This document shows, piece by piece, positions 37,804-46,497 of a stretch of 64,000 nucleotides of DNA. The stretch spans positions 2,686,333-2,750,332 of the forward strand of contig NZ_LR812090.1 of assembly GCF_903772925.1 (NCBI RefSeq), given 5' to 3'. The DNA is from Alteromonas macleodii. GTDB lineage: Bacteria > Pseudomonadota > Gammaproteobacteria > Enterobacterales > Alteromonadaceae. The translations under genes and the position numbers were made by a program. Numbering within the stretch: position 1 is the first letter of the stretch; each line of letters starts with the position of its first letter. The notes beneath the pieces are model-generated. The model saw only the letters and a list, made by a program, of their open reading frames with translations, did no database searches and had not been told where the DNA came from.

Positions 37804-38691
37804 CTAAGCTGTATAAGCCTCTTGTTCGCCTACATAGCCTGGAGCAATGGCAAGGTTATCAGTGTCTGCTAGGCTCTGCTGATTTCTAAGCCAAAGCTGG
37901 TATTCACCGGTGCGTAAACTGGCATGCTTCGTACAGTCAACGTTCCAACGCCTTAACAAATACCCTGCCATGGCTGCGCGTACTTCTAAGGTCAACACAC
38001 CCTCTTCCATAGCGTAGTCGAGCTCTATAGCCGTAGAATATTTTATATTTTTCGGGTGAGGCACAATTTCAAGAGAAATAAGCCTTCCCCACTCTTCATC
38101 GTTCTCGATGCATTCGTGAGTTTCAGGTTCGGTTTTAACCGTTACCTTACTAATTCTTGTAAGCACAAAATCGCGAAAACTTTGTGACTTTCTGTCGAAG
38201 GCTCGCACATGCCAGCGCTGGCCGTTGTCAACGATGCTATGTGGCACGAGCTCACGTGCGCCACTGCCACTAGACAGCGATGTGTAAATAACACTCATCG
38301 CCTTTTTGTTTACTATGGCTTGTACTACTTTCGCTACCACAAAAATATCAGGTACGTTCAGCGAAGACGCACTTTCTACCGGGAAATGTACATCGCCAAT
38401 CGCATCGAAACCGTCCGATATATCGTTGGCGAGCTTTACCAAGGTACGTTTTGCATCGTGCTCAAATACCGGAACGAAGCTTTCTGTTTGAAAATAACGT
38501 TTTTCCCTTGGATCGTAGATTAAGTTATCGGGCGCGAGTTCTTTATACAGCGTAAAGTCACGAGAGCCGGCCGATAAACCCACTTCAAAACGATTGATTA
38601 AATCTTGGCGATGAATGGCCCCTTTAAACAAAAGGCAGAAATCGATATACGCCAGTCGTTGGCGTTGAGAAAAAGAAATAGTCTCTAACAT
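37804..38691 (-). CDS. WYL-domain transcriptional regulator
   Basis: The 295-residue protein has an N-terminal winged helix-turn-helix region (about 10-70, RLAYIDFCLLFKGAIHRQDLINRFEVG) and a WYL-type domain (about 115-195), with MSVIYTSLSSGSGARELVPHSIVDNGQRWHVRAFD, followed by a C-terminal extension. WYL domains bind nucleic acid or nucleotide ligands, and such proteins often repress defence or DNA-damage genes. No defence genes lie next to it here, so its target is unknown. It is convergent with the hybrid kinase. Confidence 0.85.
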   Translation of the reverse strand: MLETISFSQRQRLAYIDFCLLFKGAIHRQDLINRFEVGLSAGSRDFTLYKELAPDNLIYDPREKRYFQTESFVPVFEHDAKRTLVKLANDISDGFDAIGDVHFPVESASSLNVPDIFVVAKVVQAIVNKKAMSVIYTSLSSGSGARELVPHSIVDNGQRWHVRAFDRKSQSFRDFVLTRISKVTVKTEPETHECIENDEEWGRLISLEIVPHPKNIKYSTAIELDYAMEEGVLTLEVRAAMAGYLLRRWNVDCTKHASLRTGEYQLWLRNQQSLADTDNLAIAPGYVGEQEAYTA

Positions 38692-38760
38692 GGTGCGCGC
38701 TTATTGTATTTTTATTCAGTGTGGTTCATTTAAAGCCGCATGTAAATAGCAAGAGACATA

Positions 38761-38784
38761 AAAAAGCCCAGCACTTGGCTGGGC
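38761..38784 (-). terminator. Terminator of the nuclease/PEP-CTERM operon
   Basis: GCCCAGC (38766-38772) pairs with GCTGGGC (38778-38784), and the A5 run on the left gives U5 on the minus strand. Confidence 0.85.
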
Positions 38785-38806
38785 TTCAACTTTTAGCATT
38801 TAAGGT

Positions 38807-39382
38807 TTATGACTTCGCACGCTTACGAGCGAAAAACATACCACCTAACGCCAGAAGCGATAGGGCAAAGGTACCAGGTGCGGGTACTTGAGCTATTTCA
38901 AAGCTTGTGCCTTGAGGAGTATCTAGAAGTAAACTAAACCCAATGTTATTTGACAATTCAGCTTTAGAAAATGAAAGTTCGACCAAACCATCGCTTAAGG
39001 CCACCAAGGCAAACGAGAAAAGAGCAATTTCATCTTTCCCCTTTTGAATTGGCTCCATATCAACAAATAGTACCCCATTGGTAAGTGAAACGAGATCACT
39101 AGTACTTGAGTTAAGCGGTCCAGCAGCCAGTCCGCCAAAAGCACCCAACTCCATTATTGTCGAAGGATCAAAGCTTACAAACAGTGTGTCAAAAAATATA
39201 GATACGTCATACCCCCAGAAGTAAGTTTGAACCGCGTTATCGTCGATTAAATCAGTTGCACTAACCGTGGCCATTATTGTCTCGCCAACATTATAAGTGT
39301 CTTTATCTGTTGTAATCGAAATGAGTGCTGCATTTGCGTTGAAGGTTGCTGCAGCCATTAATAGTAAAAAGAATTTTTTCAT
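38807..39382 (-). CDS. PEP-CTERM protein with a cohesin-like domain
   Basis: The 191-residue protein starts with a signal peptide (MKKFFLLLMAAATFNANA) and ends with a PEP-CTERM-type sorting tail: VPAPGTFALSLLAL, a hydrophobic stretch and a basic FARKRAKS end. The part between resembles a cohesin beta-sandwich, with an opening YNVGETIMATVSATDL, the middle GYDVSIFFDTLFVSFDPS and the closing FSFALVALSDGLVELSFS. It starts 16 bp after the giant nuclease gene, which ends in a dockerin-like module. It may therefore be a surface anchor for that enzyme. The cohesin assignment is by eye. Confidence 0.72.
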   Translation of the reverse strand: MKKFFLLLMAAATFNANAALISITTDKDTYNVGETIMATVSATDLIDDNAVQTYFWGYDVSIFFDTLFVSFDPSTIMELGAFGGLAAGPLNSSTSDLVSLTNGVLFVDMEPIQKGKDEIALFSFALVALSDGLVELSFSKAELSNNIGFSLLLDTPQGTSFEIAQVPAPGTFALSLLALGGMFFARKRAKS

Positions 39383-39398
39383 TGTTATTTTCCTAAAA

Positions 39399-42300
39399 TT
39401 AAATTGCACAGTTAGCGCGTGTACACATCGCCATTAATGCCTGAATATCGAAGAAGCTAATTTGACCGTCGCCGTTGAAATCGTAGTTTTCACCCGTCGC
39501 TTGCCCTTGTAAAAACAGTTGATAGAAGACCATGATATCGTTGTAATCTACATCGTTATCACCATCGAAATCTCCAACTGTTACTTCTTCTGGAAAGTTA
39601 AGCACTACCACTACTGGGTCGTGGTCTGACGAGCGGTACGCATCGGCGCGGTAGTAACTAGAAAGCTGAGCTTCAGTCTTATATTCAACGTTATAGTCGA
39701 ACACGCGAGGTTCATCGGCATTTATGTGCCATACCGTTGCATCTACCACATATTCCGTTAACGATGGGCTTGATAAAGCGTGATCTAAGTAACCTACTTC
39801 TCCGCCGAAGCTATACGAATAAGCGTTGTCTCCATCAAAGAAGTTAACCAAGTTACTGTAGCCAGCCTCTTCAAGCGCAAGGATAGGCTCCTCTTTCGCA
39901 TAGGCATTTAAATCGCCCATTACGATAACGCGGTCAGACAAGACGTCACTATTTTGCTCAACGAGGGACATCAGGCCTTGTGCTGCTTGGGTACGCAGTT
40001 CGTTCCAACACCCTTGACCATTACCTAAATCAGCATTATTGCCTGTAGCACTGCCACAGCTTCCCTTCGACTTAAAGTGATTTATCGCTAAGGTAAAGTC
40101 TTCGCCATTACTGTTCACACTAAAGCTTTGTAGTAAAGGTTGGCGGTTGCCATAGTCAAATGGTGCGCTAGATGAAGTCACAGGGTTACCCTGTAACGAA
40201 ACTACAGCAGGCTTATAGATAATACCTACAGCAATTTCATCGCCGCCTAGTTGAGACTCTAATGCAACATAGCTGTACTCATCGCTGCCCAGTTCAGCGT
40301 TGACGCTTTCAACTAATGTCGCAATAGCTGAATCACCGCTATAACCATCGTTTTCAATTTCAACCAAGCCAAGTACATCGGCATTCATGGCTACAATAGC
40401 TGCAATGGTTTTCGCTTTCTGACGTTCAAATTCAGCAACTGAATCTGCGCCGCGAGAGGTTGGGAATTCCGGGCCATTGAAGTAATTGAGTACGTTAAAG
40501 CTAGCTACTTTTACATCACCGATAGCGTTTAGCTGTGGTGCAGCAATTCGGGGGTTAGTGCGCACGGTTTGAATATCACCTACCGGGATTAAGTTATAAT
40601 CACCAAAAGCGAAATGTAGAACCCCTTCCAGAGCTTCAACGCTATCTCCTAAACGCAGTGGGTTGTTATGGGATAAACCACCTACAGGGAAAGGAATATC
40701 ATCCAAATTCTGTGAGGTTTCTCCGTCATCAACCAATAAGGTATTTCGTGCATTAATTTCGGCTAGTGCCAACGCTTCTTGTGAACCCGCTACAAACTGG
40801 TTTGTAGGTATCATTAAGCGTTCTGAAGACACGTTGAACTGACCATAACGTCCAAGATTGTAGATATCAGAAACTTTAAGGGTCTGCTCAAAACTAACAT
40901 GCATTCCCTCTAGTGCTTCTAAATCAGTATCAAGGCTAAATGGCATAGCAACAGGTGTGTAAAGCACATTACTACCTACACCCGTAACCTCGAGTTCTGC
41001 AGACAGAGATAATTGGGTTACACCAAAGCGCTCGCCTACTGTACCTTGCAAACGCACCGCATCCCCTTCTTCCGGCAGGTTAAATGAGCCTGCGTAAACG
41101 AACACACCTTCAGAAGTTGCTGTGTTATCGTCTGAATCACTTGCCTCTTCCTGAACAAAGAAACCACTCATGGCTGGTACAACTTTGGTTACTACTGCTT
41201 CAACAATAACATCCGTGCCGACAAGCGCTGATTCTTCACCATCACCTTGAATTGCGCTGATAAGTACCACTTCAGCAATTGGATCGGTTGGGTCAGTAGG
41301 ATCCGTCGGATCAGTTGGGTCTGTTGGCTCACTTACTGAACCGTTGTGAGAACCAAAATTATTTAGTGTATCTTTTGCAAAGCTATCCCATTCATCTGTG
41401 GTAAAAGCAGGGTTGCGGTTAGGGTTTCCGCCAGTCACTGTGCTCTTACGTACTAACGTGACGTCTTTGCCCCAATTAGTCTTAACGCCGAAGGTACCTA
41501 AAGCATCTACAACTTGACCGTTATATACCAACTCAACGTAATCGTCGCCGTTGAAGTTCATTACGAAACTACTGATAGTAGAGCCAGTTGTGAGTAAGGC
41601 ATCAGCGTCGGCGTGAGCGAATGTAGCTACGCCACCTGCAGGAATTTCGCCCTCAAGCGCTAGCACTTTACGGTCAGCGTCGGCAGTATCACCGTTTGAA
41701 AGTAAAACTAACTCATAGCCAGACAAGCTCACAGGCTGAGTCGAGCTATTAAAAAGCTCTATCGCTTTGTTAAAGCTACCACCCTCAATATATTCTGATA
41801 TGTAAACGCTATTGGTTGACGGCCCAGTATCACCACCGGCATCACCGCCGGTATCGCCACCTGTGTCACCGCCAGTATCACCACCTGTATCACCGCCTGT
41901 GTCGCCACCTGTGCCGTCGCAACTTTCGTTATAAATAAGTGAAGCAAGTTCAGGCTTGTCAATAAACGGGTTACGGTTTCCTTGGAATTCAAACACACGC
42001 TCATTACGTCGACGCTCAAATTCATCAACAGGATCGCTCTCATGCCACTGAAGCAGCACACAAAGCTTGCCAAATGCTGCTTCGTCGGTAGAGGTTAAGC
42101 GGTTTAGCAATACTAAATCTTCTTCGGTATCACCTGCAGTGTTACCATCGTAACGCACATCCATATAAAGCATAGAGCGAGCAACGTCGCCTTTCACTGC
42201 ATCGCGCGGTTCGAAAGAATCGCTATCAACGCGGTTTTCAGGTGCTTCGGCAAGTGCGCTATCGCTGAAATCAAAGTCTAAATTACCGCGAGAGCTATTT

Positions 42301-43415
42301 ACTGAAATGTCTGTAGGGCGCAGATGAAGAATATCTGTGTATGCCGTTAAGCTTGTACTTGAAAAACCATGGCTTTTTGCCCATACGTGTTCGCGATTCC
42401 AATTTTCTTGATTAGAGCTTTGGCTACCGCTTCCGTTGGTGAACTTACCTTGTGATATCCCTTTATAAAATAGGATAACATTGTCAGTATTTGAAGGGTC
42501 TTCATCAGTATAGGTAAGCGCAGTCCACACCTCAGAGTAGGATAATGTGCGATGACCGTTTTCAATGATGTTGTGTGTTGTTTCTTTCAGTGTTTGTGCG
42601 CTATCGCCGTTAGCGATAGCGGTATCTAAAGCGGCGTAGTAGTCTGATGCGACAAAATTACTTGCTAAGTTAATTGCCTCTAAATCCGGGCAGTTAAAGC
42701 AAGTACCGCTTAAGAAAAGGAGTTCGTCAGAAGGTTCACCACCATTATCTGGGTTATCACCGCCATCGCCGTTGTCACCACCACCGGTAGCGCTATCGCC
42801 GCTTACCGAAATACTGTCTAGATTTAGGTACTCAGAGCCAGCATTGTTCGCCATGGCAACTTTTAATACCAACGTGCTACCACTTCCAATTGTTTCATTT
42901 ACCGTGGCACTACCGAAATCATCCTGAACGGTATTTGATGCTCCATCGTTTAGCGTTATAAGCTCGAAAGCACCGCCGTCTAGTGAGTAAAAAACGTCGA
43001 CGTAATCTGCCGATTCAAACGTCCCACTTTGAGAAAGTGCTGCGTTAATAGTGACTTCACCGGCACTAGCAATATCGATTGTTTCACTCAACCAAACTAC
43101 TTCGCCATCCACATCACGGGCTTGCATAGCGCCGTTCTCAACGCGAAACCAATCTGTATCTGCAGTTAACGCGCCTGCGGAAACGTCAATTGACCAACGC
43201 TCTACTCCGTCGAGGCTTAGAACGGCTCCATCAGGATTAGAACCAGTTGCACCCTTTCCTTGCAATTCACTGGATTCAAAATCTTCCTGCCAAACCGTAT
43301 CGGCCGAAGCATTAAGTGATACTACGCCCAGTGACAAGGCCCCTGCCAACAACGCGTTTACGACTTTAGCTGATTTACTCAGCTTATACTTTTGTGTGTT
43401 ACCCTCATTAATCAT
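39399..43415 (-). CDS. Giant secreted nuclease: EndA-type + LTD + ExeM/EEP domains + dockerin-like end
   Basis: This 1338-residue exported protein has a signal peptide (about 1-39), a beta-rich N-terminal domain (about 40-205), and an endonuclease I/EndA-like domain (about 225-495) with NREHVWAKSHGF and HLRPTDISVNSSRGN. A GGDT-repeat linker, a lamin-tail-like domain (about 535-690) and a PTD-repeat linker follow. The ExeM/NucH-type OB and EEP nuclease (about 715-1265) has VKVASFNVLNYFNG, LGLVEIEN, VMGDLNAYAKEEP and SSDHDPVVV. The end (about 1270-1338) has two calcium-loop repeats, GDFDGDNDVDYNDI and YDFNGDGQISFFDI, like a dockerin. Two different nuclease folds in one chain suggest extracellular DNA scavenging. 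Confidence 0.88.
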   Translation of the reverse strand: MINEGNTQKYKLSKSAKVVNALLAGALSLGVVSLNASADTVWQEDFESSELQGKGATGSNPDGAVLSLDGVERWSIDVSAGALTADTDWFRVENGAMQARDVDGEVVWLSETIDIASAGEVTINAALSQSGTFESADYVDVFYSLDGGAFELITLNDGASNTVQDDFGSATVNETIGSGSTLVLKVAMANNAGSEYLNLDSISVSGDSATGGGDNGDGGDNPDNGGEPSDELLFLSGTCFNCPDLEAINLASNFVASDYYAALDTAIANGDSAQTLKETTHNIIENGHRTLSYSEVWTALTYTDEDPSNTDNVILFYKGISQGKFTNGSGSQSSNQENWNREHVWAKSHGFSSTSLTAYTDILHLRPTDISVNSSRGNLDFDFSDSALAEAPENRVDSDSFEPRDAVKGDVARSMLYMDVRYDGNTAGDTEEDLVLLNRLTSTDEAAFGKLCVLLQWHESDPVDEFERRRNERVFEFQGNRNPFIDKPELASLIYNESCDGTGGDTGGDTGGDTGGDTGGDTGGDAGGDTGPSTNSVYISEYIEGGSFNKAIELFNSSTQPVSLSGYELVLLSNGDTADADRKVLALEGEIPAGGVATFAHADADALLTTGSTISSFVMNFNGDDYVELVYNGQVVDALGTFGVKTNWGKDVTLVRKSTVTGGNPNRNPAFTTDEWDSFAKDTLNNFGSHNGSVSEPTDPTDPTDPTDPTDPIAEVVLISAIQGDGEESALVGTDVIVEAVVTKVVPAMSGFFVQEEASDSDDNTATSEGVFVYAGSFNLPEEGDAVRLQGTVGERFGVTQLSLSAELEVTGVGSNVLYTPVAMPFSLDTDLEALEGMHVSFEQTLKVSDIYNLGRYGQFNVSSERLMIPTNQFVAGSQEALALAEINARNTLLVDDGETSQNLDDIPFPVGGLSHNNPLRLGDSVEALEGVLHFAFGDYNLIPVGDIQTVRTNPRIAAPQLNAIGDVKVASFNVLNYFNGPEFPTSRGADSVAEFERQKAKTIAAIVAMNADVLGLVEIENDGYSGDSAIATLVESVNAELGSDEYSYVALESQLGGDEIAVGIIYKPAVVSLQGNPVTSSSAPFDYGNRQPLLQSFSVNSNGEDFTLAINHFKSKGSCGSATGNNADLGNGQGCWNELRTQAAQGLMSLVEQNSDVLSDRVIVMGDLNAYAKEEPILALEEAGYSNLVNFFDGDNAYSYSFGGEVGYLDHALSSPSLTEYVVDATVWHINADEPRVFDYNVEYKTEAQLSSYYRADAYRSSDHDPVVVVLNFPEEVTVGDFDGDNDVDYNDIMVFYQLFLQGQATGENYDFNGDGQISFFDIQALMAMCTRANCAI
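41280..41331 (-). repeat. 9-bp repeats encoding a Pro-Thr-Asp linker
   Basis: Five P-T-D units separate the lamin-tail-like domain from the ExeM part of the nuclease. Confidence 0.8.
41821..41930 (-). repeat. 12-bp repeats encoding a GGDT linker
   Basis: Seven Gly-Gly-Asp-Thr-type units (one with Ala for Thr) lie between the EndA-like and lamin-tail-like domains. Nucleotide copies differ at third positions, so they are not recent exact duplications. Confidence 0.82.
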
Positions 43416-43700
43416 TTTGCTTTCCGCTTTTTTGTATAAGGAAGGTATAAATTCTTATACATACGTATTTACAGCAAGCACTTAACAAAAATAATAATAA
43501 AAACGTAACACTATCTATGTTTCAATAAGTTACACGTTTAAAATAAGTTTATTTGTTGATTAACTCGACTGAACGTTGGTACAGGGAAAGTTGATTTGTA
43601 ACATTACTAAGTTGTTTCAGTTCTGAAACATTTTCGTGTTGCAAAGCGGTGCATGTTACATTTGGAATGCACGTTAAACGTGCGCCCGCTTCACACGCTT

Positions 43701-43952
43701 TCACTTCATATGCACTTTACCGCCAACAACCTTAAGTGCGGGAGCACCACGTATCATTGTGTCTCTGGCAAACTGAACATTACATGAGGGACAAATCCCC
43801 TCTTCATTAGTGTAGTCTTCAACAATCCGCTCTTTAAAGCATTTCACCAAAGCCCCCTTGCCACCTTTTCGGCATTTAAGTAGTTGGAATTTGCATTTGG
43901 CGCAAAATATTTGGACGGTTCTCACCGGCCCTTTTGCATTGGGTTTTGCCAT
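43701..43952 (-). CDS. Small zinc-ribbon-like protein
   Basis: About 83 residues, very basic, with two CxxC pairs (FCAKCKFQLLKC near residue 17 and ICPSC near residue 54) that could hold one zinc ion. I take the ATG at 43950-43952 (MAKPNAKG...), although no good ribosome binding site precedes it; an upstream GTG at 43983 is possible. The architecture recalls small nucleic-acid-binding or ribosome-associated proteins, but I cannot name a function. It stands alone between the divergent nuclease operon and the PstS-like gene. Confidence 0.6.
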   Translation of the reverse strand: MAKPNAKGPVRTVQIFCAKCKFQLLKCRKGGKGALVKCFKERIVEDYTNEEGICPSCNVQFARDTMIRGAPALKVVGGKVHMK

Positions 43953-44119
43953 AACGTTACTTGATTTCCTTTTTTTAAATTTCACCTTTTGTTGAAGTGC
44001 GACAAATCACAAATCTTGGTTATACTTCAAAGAGGGTGATGTGCCCTTTCACAATATTGTCTCTGCAGTTTATTAACGTAGCAATTTAGCTGACAGAGAA
44101 AGGACTAAAGGTAATACCA

Positions 44120-44524
44120 ATGAAGATAATTGCAGCCCTGTTTTTAATTTTATCGGCACCACTTTATGCGGGCACTGCTGTAATTGTAAATGCTAACAAC
44201 AATTCAGGTATAGATATCGACACAGTGAAAAAGATTTACCTGGGAAAAGTGAAGGCATTTCCAGATGGCAACCGCGCCATTCCACTCACGTTCGAGCAAG
44301 GCAATGCAGCGAGAGATGCATTTAATAACAGCGTGTTAGGAAAATCGGAATCACAATATTCTGCATTTTGGTCGAAGCTAGTTTTTACTGGTCGCGGTAC
44401 ACCACCTGAGATGATTGCATCGGAAGACGAAATGTTGAAATTAGTTGCGACAAATCCAAATACAATTGGATTTATTGATGAGAGCAAAGTTGACAGCCAA
44501 GTAAAGGTTGTTGGCACGTTTTAA
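44120..44524 (+). CDS. Small PstS-like phosphate-binding-type periplasmic protein
   Basis: The 134-residue protein has an 18-residue signal peptide (LFLILSAPLYA) and resembles one lobe of the PBP-like fold of PstS: LGKVKAFPDGNRAIPLTFEQGNAARDAFNNSVLGKS and the C-terminal ATNPNTIGFIDES. Full PstS is about twice as long, so it is a single-lobe family member rather than a transporter subunit; no permease genes are near. Such short proteins are common in marine gammaproteobacteria. No PHO box was seen before it. Confidence 0.78.
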   Translation: MKIIAALFLILSAPLYAGTAVIVNANNNSGIDIDTVKKIYLGKVKAFPDGNRAIPLTFEQGNAARDAFNNSVLGKSESQYSAFWSKLVFTGRGTPPEMIASEDEMLKLVATNPNTIGFIDESKVDSQVKVVGTF

Positions 44525-44556
44525 ACTGGCCACCTCTAAAAAGCTTATTTTAGTCA

Positions 44557-44588
44557 CAGTGCGACACACTTTTGTGCGTGTCGCACTG
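44557..44588. terminator. Hairpin between convergent PstS-like and LysR genes
   Basis: CAGTGCGACAC pairs perfectly with GTGTCGCACTG (11-bp arms, 10-nt loop). No U tract follows, so it may be a weak or factor-assisted terminator. Confidence 0.55.
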
Positions 44589-44598
44589 CACCTCTAAG

Positions 44599-45507
44599 TT
44601 AGTCTGGGTAACTGGCTAGATAATTAATATTGGCAAATGCCATTATCACGTCTTTTGCAAAATCTACTCTAGGATGTCGCAGCGCACCTTTCTTCCATAC
44701 CAAGTAAATCTCGTTTTCAGGCCCACTCTTTCCAAGTGGAATAAGTTCACCCTTAGCTATTGCTTCTTTGCACAGGTAATCGGGTAGAACAGAGTACCCT
44801 ATTCCAGCTTTAAGTATGCTGCTGATTGCGCGAATATCTGGGCATATCGCTGCCACAGGTGACTCGCAGGGCGCGTTAAATACTTCTGAAAAATAACGGC
44901 GAATAAGCGGAAGCTGCTCGTCATAGCTTACTACCTTGTGTTGATTCAGTAACGACGCCGTAATCTCTTTGTCACCAAGTAATTTACCTTGAACCCGGTT
45001 CATGACCAAAATTAAACGTTCTTTATCTAACATCTGATATTCGTACATGGCATCAGTTGGTTCAGAGGCAGTGATAGCAAGTTCAGCAACATCATCTTCT
45101 AACAGTTGATAAGTGTTATTTTTATTACCTGTATGGATAACCAAATTTACTTTATCTGCTTGAAGCAAGTTTGCTAACGCGGGGCCAGCAACAAAGCTTA
45201 AATATTCTGCGGGACCAGCTAAGTGTAAGGTACCATGGTCGGTTGAAGCGCGGCTTCGGATAGACGCTACCTTTTGTTCTAATGTATCTATGTGACTGGC
45301 TACTTGTAACGCTAAGTCATCGGCAATGGCTGTAGGTTCAACGCCCCGGGCTTTTCTTACAAACAACTCTTTACCGACAATATGCTCCATTGCCTGAATA
45401 TGTGAAGTTACTGCTGGCTGAGACATATGAAGCCTTGCTGCGGCGCGTGTGATGTTGCCGCTTCGATAGACTTCTACAAAGGTTTTTAGCTGTGTTAGGT
45501 ACGACAT
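44599..45507 (-). CDS. LysR-family transcriptional regulator
   Basis: The ~302-residue protein has an N-terminal winged helix (MSYLTQLKTFVEVYRSGNITRAAARLHMSQPAVTSHIQAME) and a two-lobed effector domain. The ATG at 45505-45507 is chosen because GGTGGAG precedes it and the LysR N terminus then has normal length. It is divergent from a DJ-1/PfpI-YqhD gene pair and probably controls it. A CATCA-N6-TGATG inverted repeat at 45519-45534 is a candidate LysR site, also close to its own start. Confidence 0.9.
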   Translation of the reverse strand: MSYLTQLKTFVEVYRSGNITRAAARLHMSQPAVTSHIQAMEHIVGKELFVRKARGVEPTAIADDLALQVASHIDTLEQKVASIRSRASTDHGTLHLAGPAEYLSFVAGPALANLLQADKVNLVIHTGNKNNTYQLLEDDVAELAITASEPTDAMYEYQMLDKERLILVMNRVQGKLLGDKEITASLLNQHKVVSYDEQLPLIRRYFSEVFNAPCESPVAAICPDIRAISSILKAGIGYSVLPDYLCKEAIAKGELIPLGKSGPENEIYLVWKKGALRHPRVDFAKDVIMAFANINYLASYPD

Positions 45508-45518
45508 AATTCTCCACC

Positions 45519-45534
45519 CATCAGATTTTTGATG
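45519..45534. promoter_or_regulatory. Candidate LysR-type operator
   Basis: CATCAGATTTTTGATG is an inverted repeat (ATCA-N6-TGAT) in the divergent promoter region, 12 bp before the lysR start codon, consistent with autoregulation. Assignment is by position and symmetry only. Confidence 0.4.
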
Positions 45535-45616
45535 ACTCATCATAATTTATCTGACTTCTGCTTTTAAACCAATAACTCTAAGATGCTTGCACTTTCAAAT
45601 GCGACAGGAAAAGCAC

Positions 45617-46483
45617 ATGAAAAAATCATCAACAATTCTATCACTTGCCATCATCGCTGGGTTATCACAGTCAGCGTATGCTGCAGACGCTCAGTCGGCA
45701 AAAGCCAGTAAAGGCGAAGTGCTTGTTCTACTTTCAAGCGAAAATGTAATGCAGCTTGCAGAAGGAAAAACCGAGCCAACAGGTTATTACCTTAACGAGT
45801 TTGGCGTGCCAGCTAAGGCTTTGGTAGATGCGGGCTACAAGCTAGTATTGGCAACACCTAAAGGCAATGCGCCAGCAGTAGATAAAAAGTCTGTTATTCC
45901 ACAATACTTTGATGGCGGCGAATCGCAAATGCGAGATATTCAAACATTTGTTGCATCAATAGATGGAATTAATGACACATTGTCATTAAATGAAGTTATC
46001 GCACAAGGGCTTGATGAGTTCGAGGGTGTATTTATCCCAGGTGGGCATGCTCCGCTTATCGATTTAGCAAACAACCCTCAAGTGGGCGAGATTTTGTCTC
46101 ACTTTCACAATGAAGGAAAACCTACTGCCGCAATTTGCCATGGCCCAATCGCCTTACTTTCTGGGCAATCTAACCCAAAGGCATTTGAGCTGGCATTGAA
46201 AACAGACGAGCAAGCCACATCTGAAAATTGGATTTATGAAGGCTACAAAATGACAATCTTTTCTACACCAGAAGAAGAGTATTTTGAAAGCACTTTAGAT
46301 GATGCAAAGCTATTATACTACCCAGCAGATGCCATGGCGCAAGCGGGTGGAATTATGGAATACAAAGAAATGTGGGCGCCAAATGTAGTAGTAGACCGTG
46401 AACTTATTACTGGCCAAAACCCATTCTCTGACGAACTGCTAGCTGAGAAGCTATTACAACAGCTAAATTCACAAACTAATTAA
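45617..46483 (+). CDS. Exported DJ-1/PfpI-family protein
   Basis: The 288-residue protein belongs to the class I glutamine amidotransferase-like DJ-1/PfpI superfamily. The nucleophile elbow is AAICHGPIALL (Cys about 173), and GVFIPGGHAPLIDL is typical of the Hsp31/glyoxalase III-like branch. Unusually for this branch it carries a Sec signal peptide (SLAIIAGLSQSAYA-AD), so it should work in the periplasm. The ATG at 45617 follows AGGAAA. It is 14 bp upstream of the YqhD-like gene and in operon with it. A role in removing reactive carbonyls is inferred. Confidence 0.87.
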   Translation: MKKSSTILSLAIIAGLSQSAYAADAQSAKASKGEVLVLLSSENVMQLAEGKTEPTGYYLNEFGVPAKALVDAGYKLVLATPKGNAPAVDKKSVIPQYFDGGESQMRDIQTFVASIDGINDTLSLNEVIAQGLDEFEGVFIPGGHAPLIDLANNPQVGEILSHFHNEGKPTAAICHGPIALLSGQSNPKAFELALKTDEQATSENWIYEGYKMTIFSTPEEEYFESTLDDAKLLYYPADAMAQAGGIMEYKEMWAPNVVVDRELITGQNPFSDELLAEKLLQQLNSQTN

Positions 46484-46497
46484 GGACAGGCAACACG

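Noticed and set aside
41821..41930. Regular 12-bp repeats that could suggest a CRISPR or satellite array
   Set aside because: They are in frame inside the nuclease gene and code for a GGDT linker; no spacers are present.
44120..44524. PHO box sought before the PstS-like gene
   Set aside because: Only single TGACA-like words were found, without 11-bp phasing.
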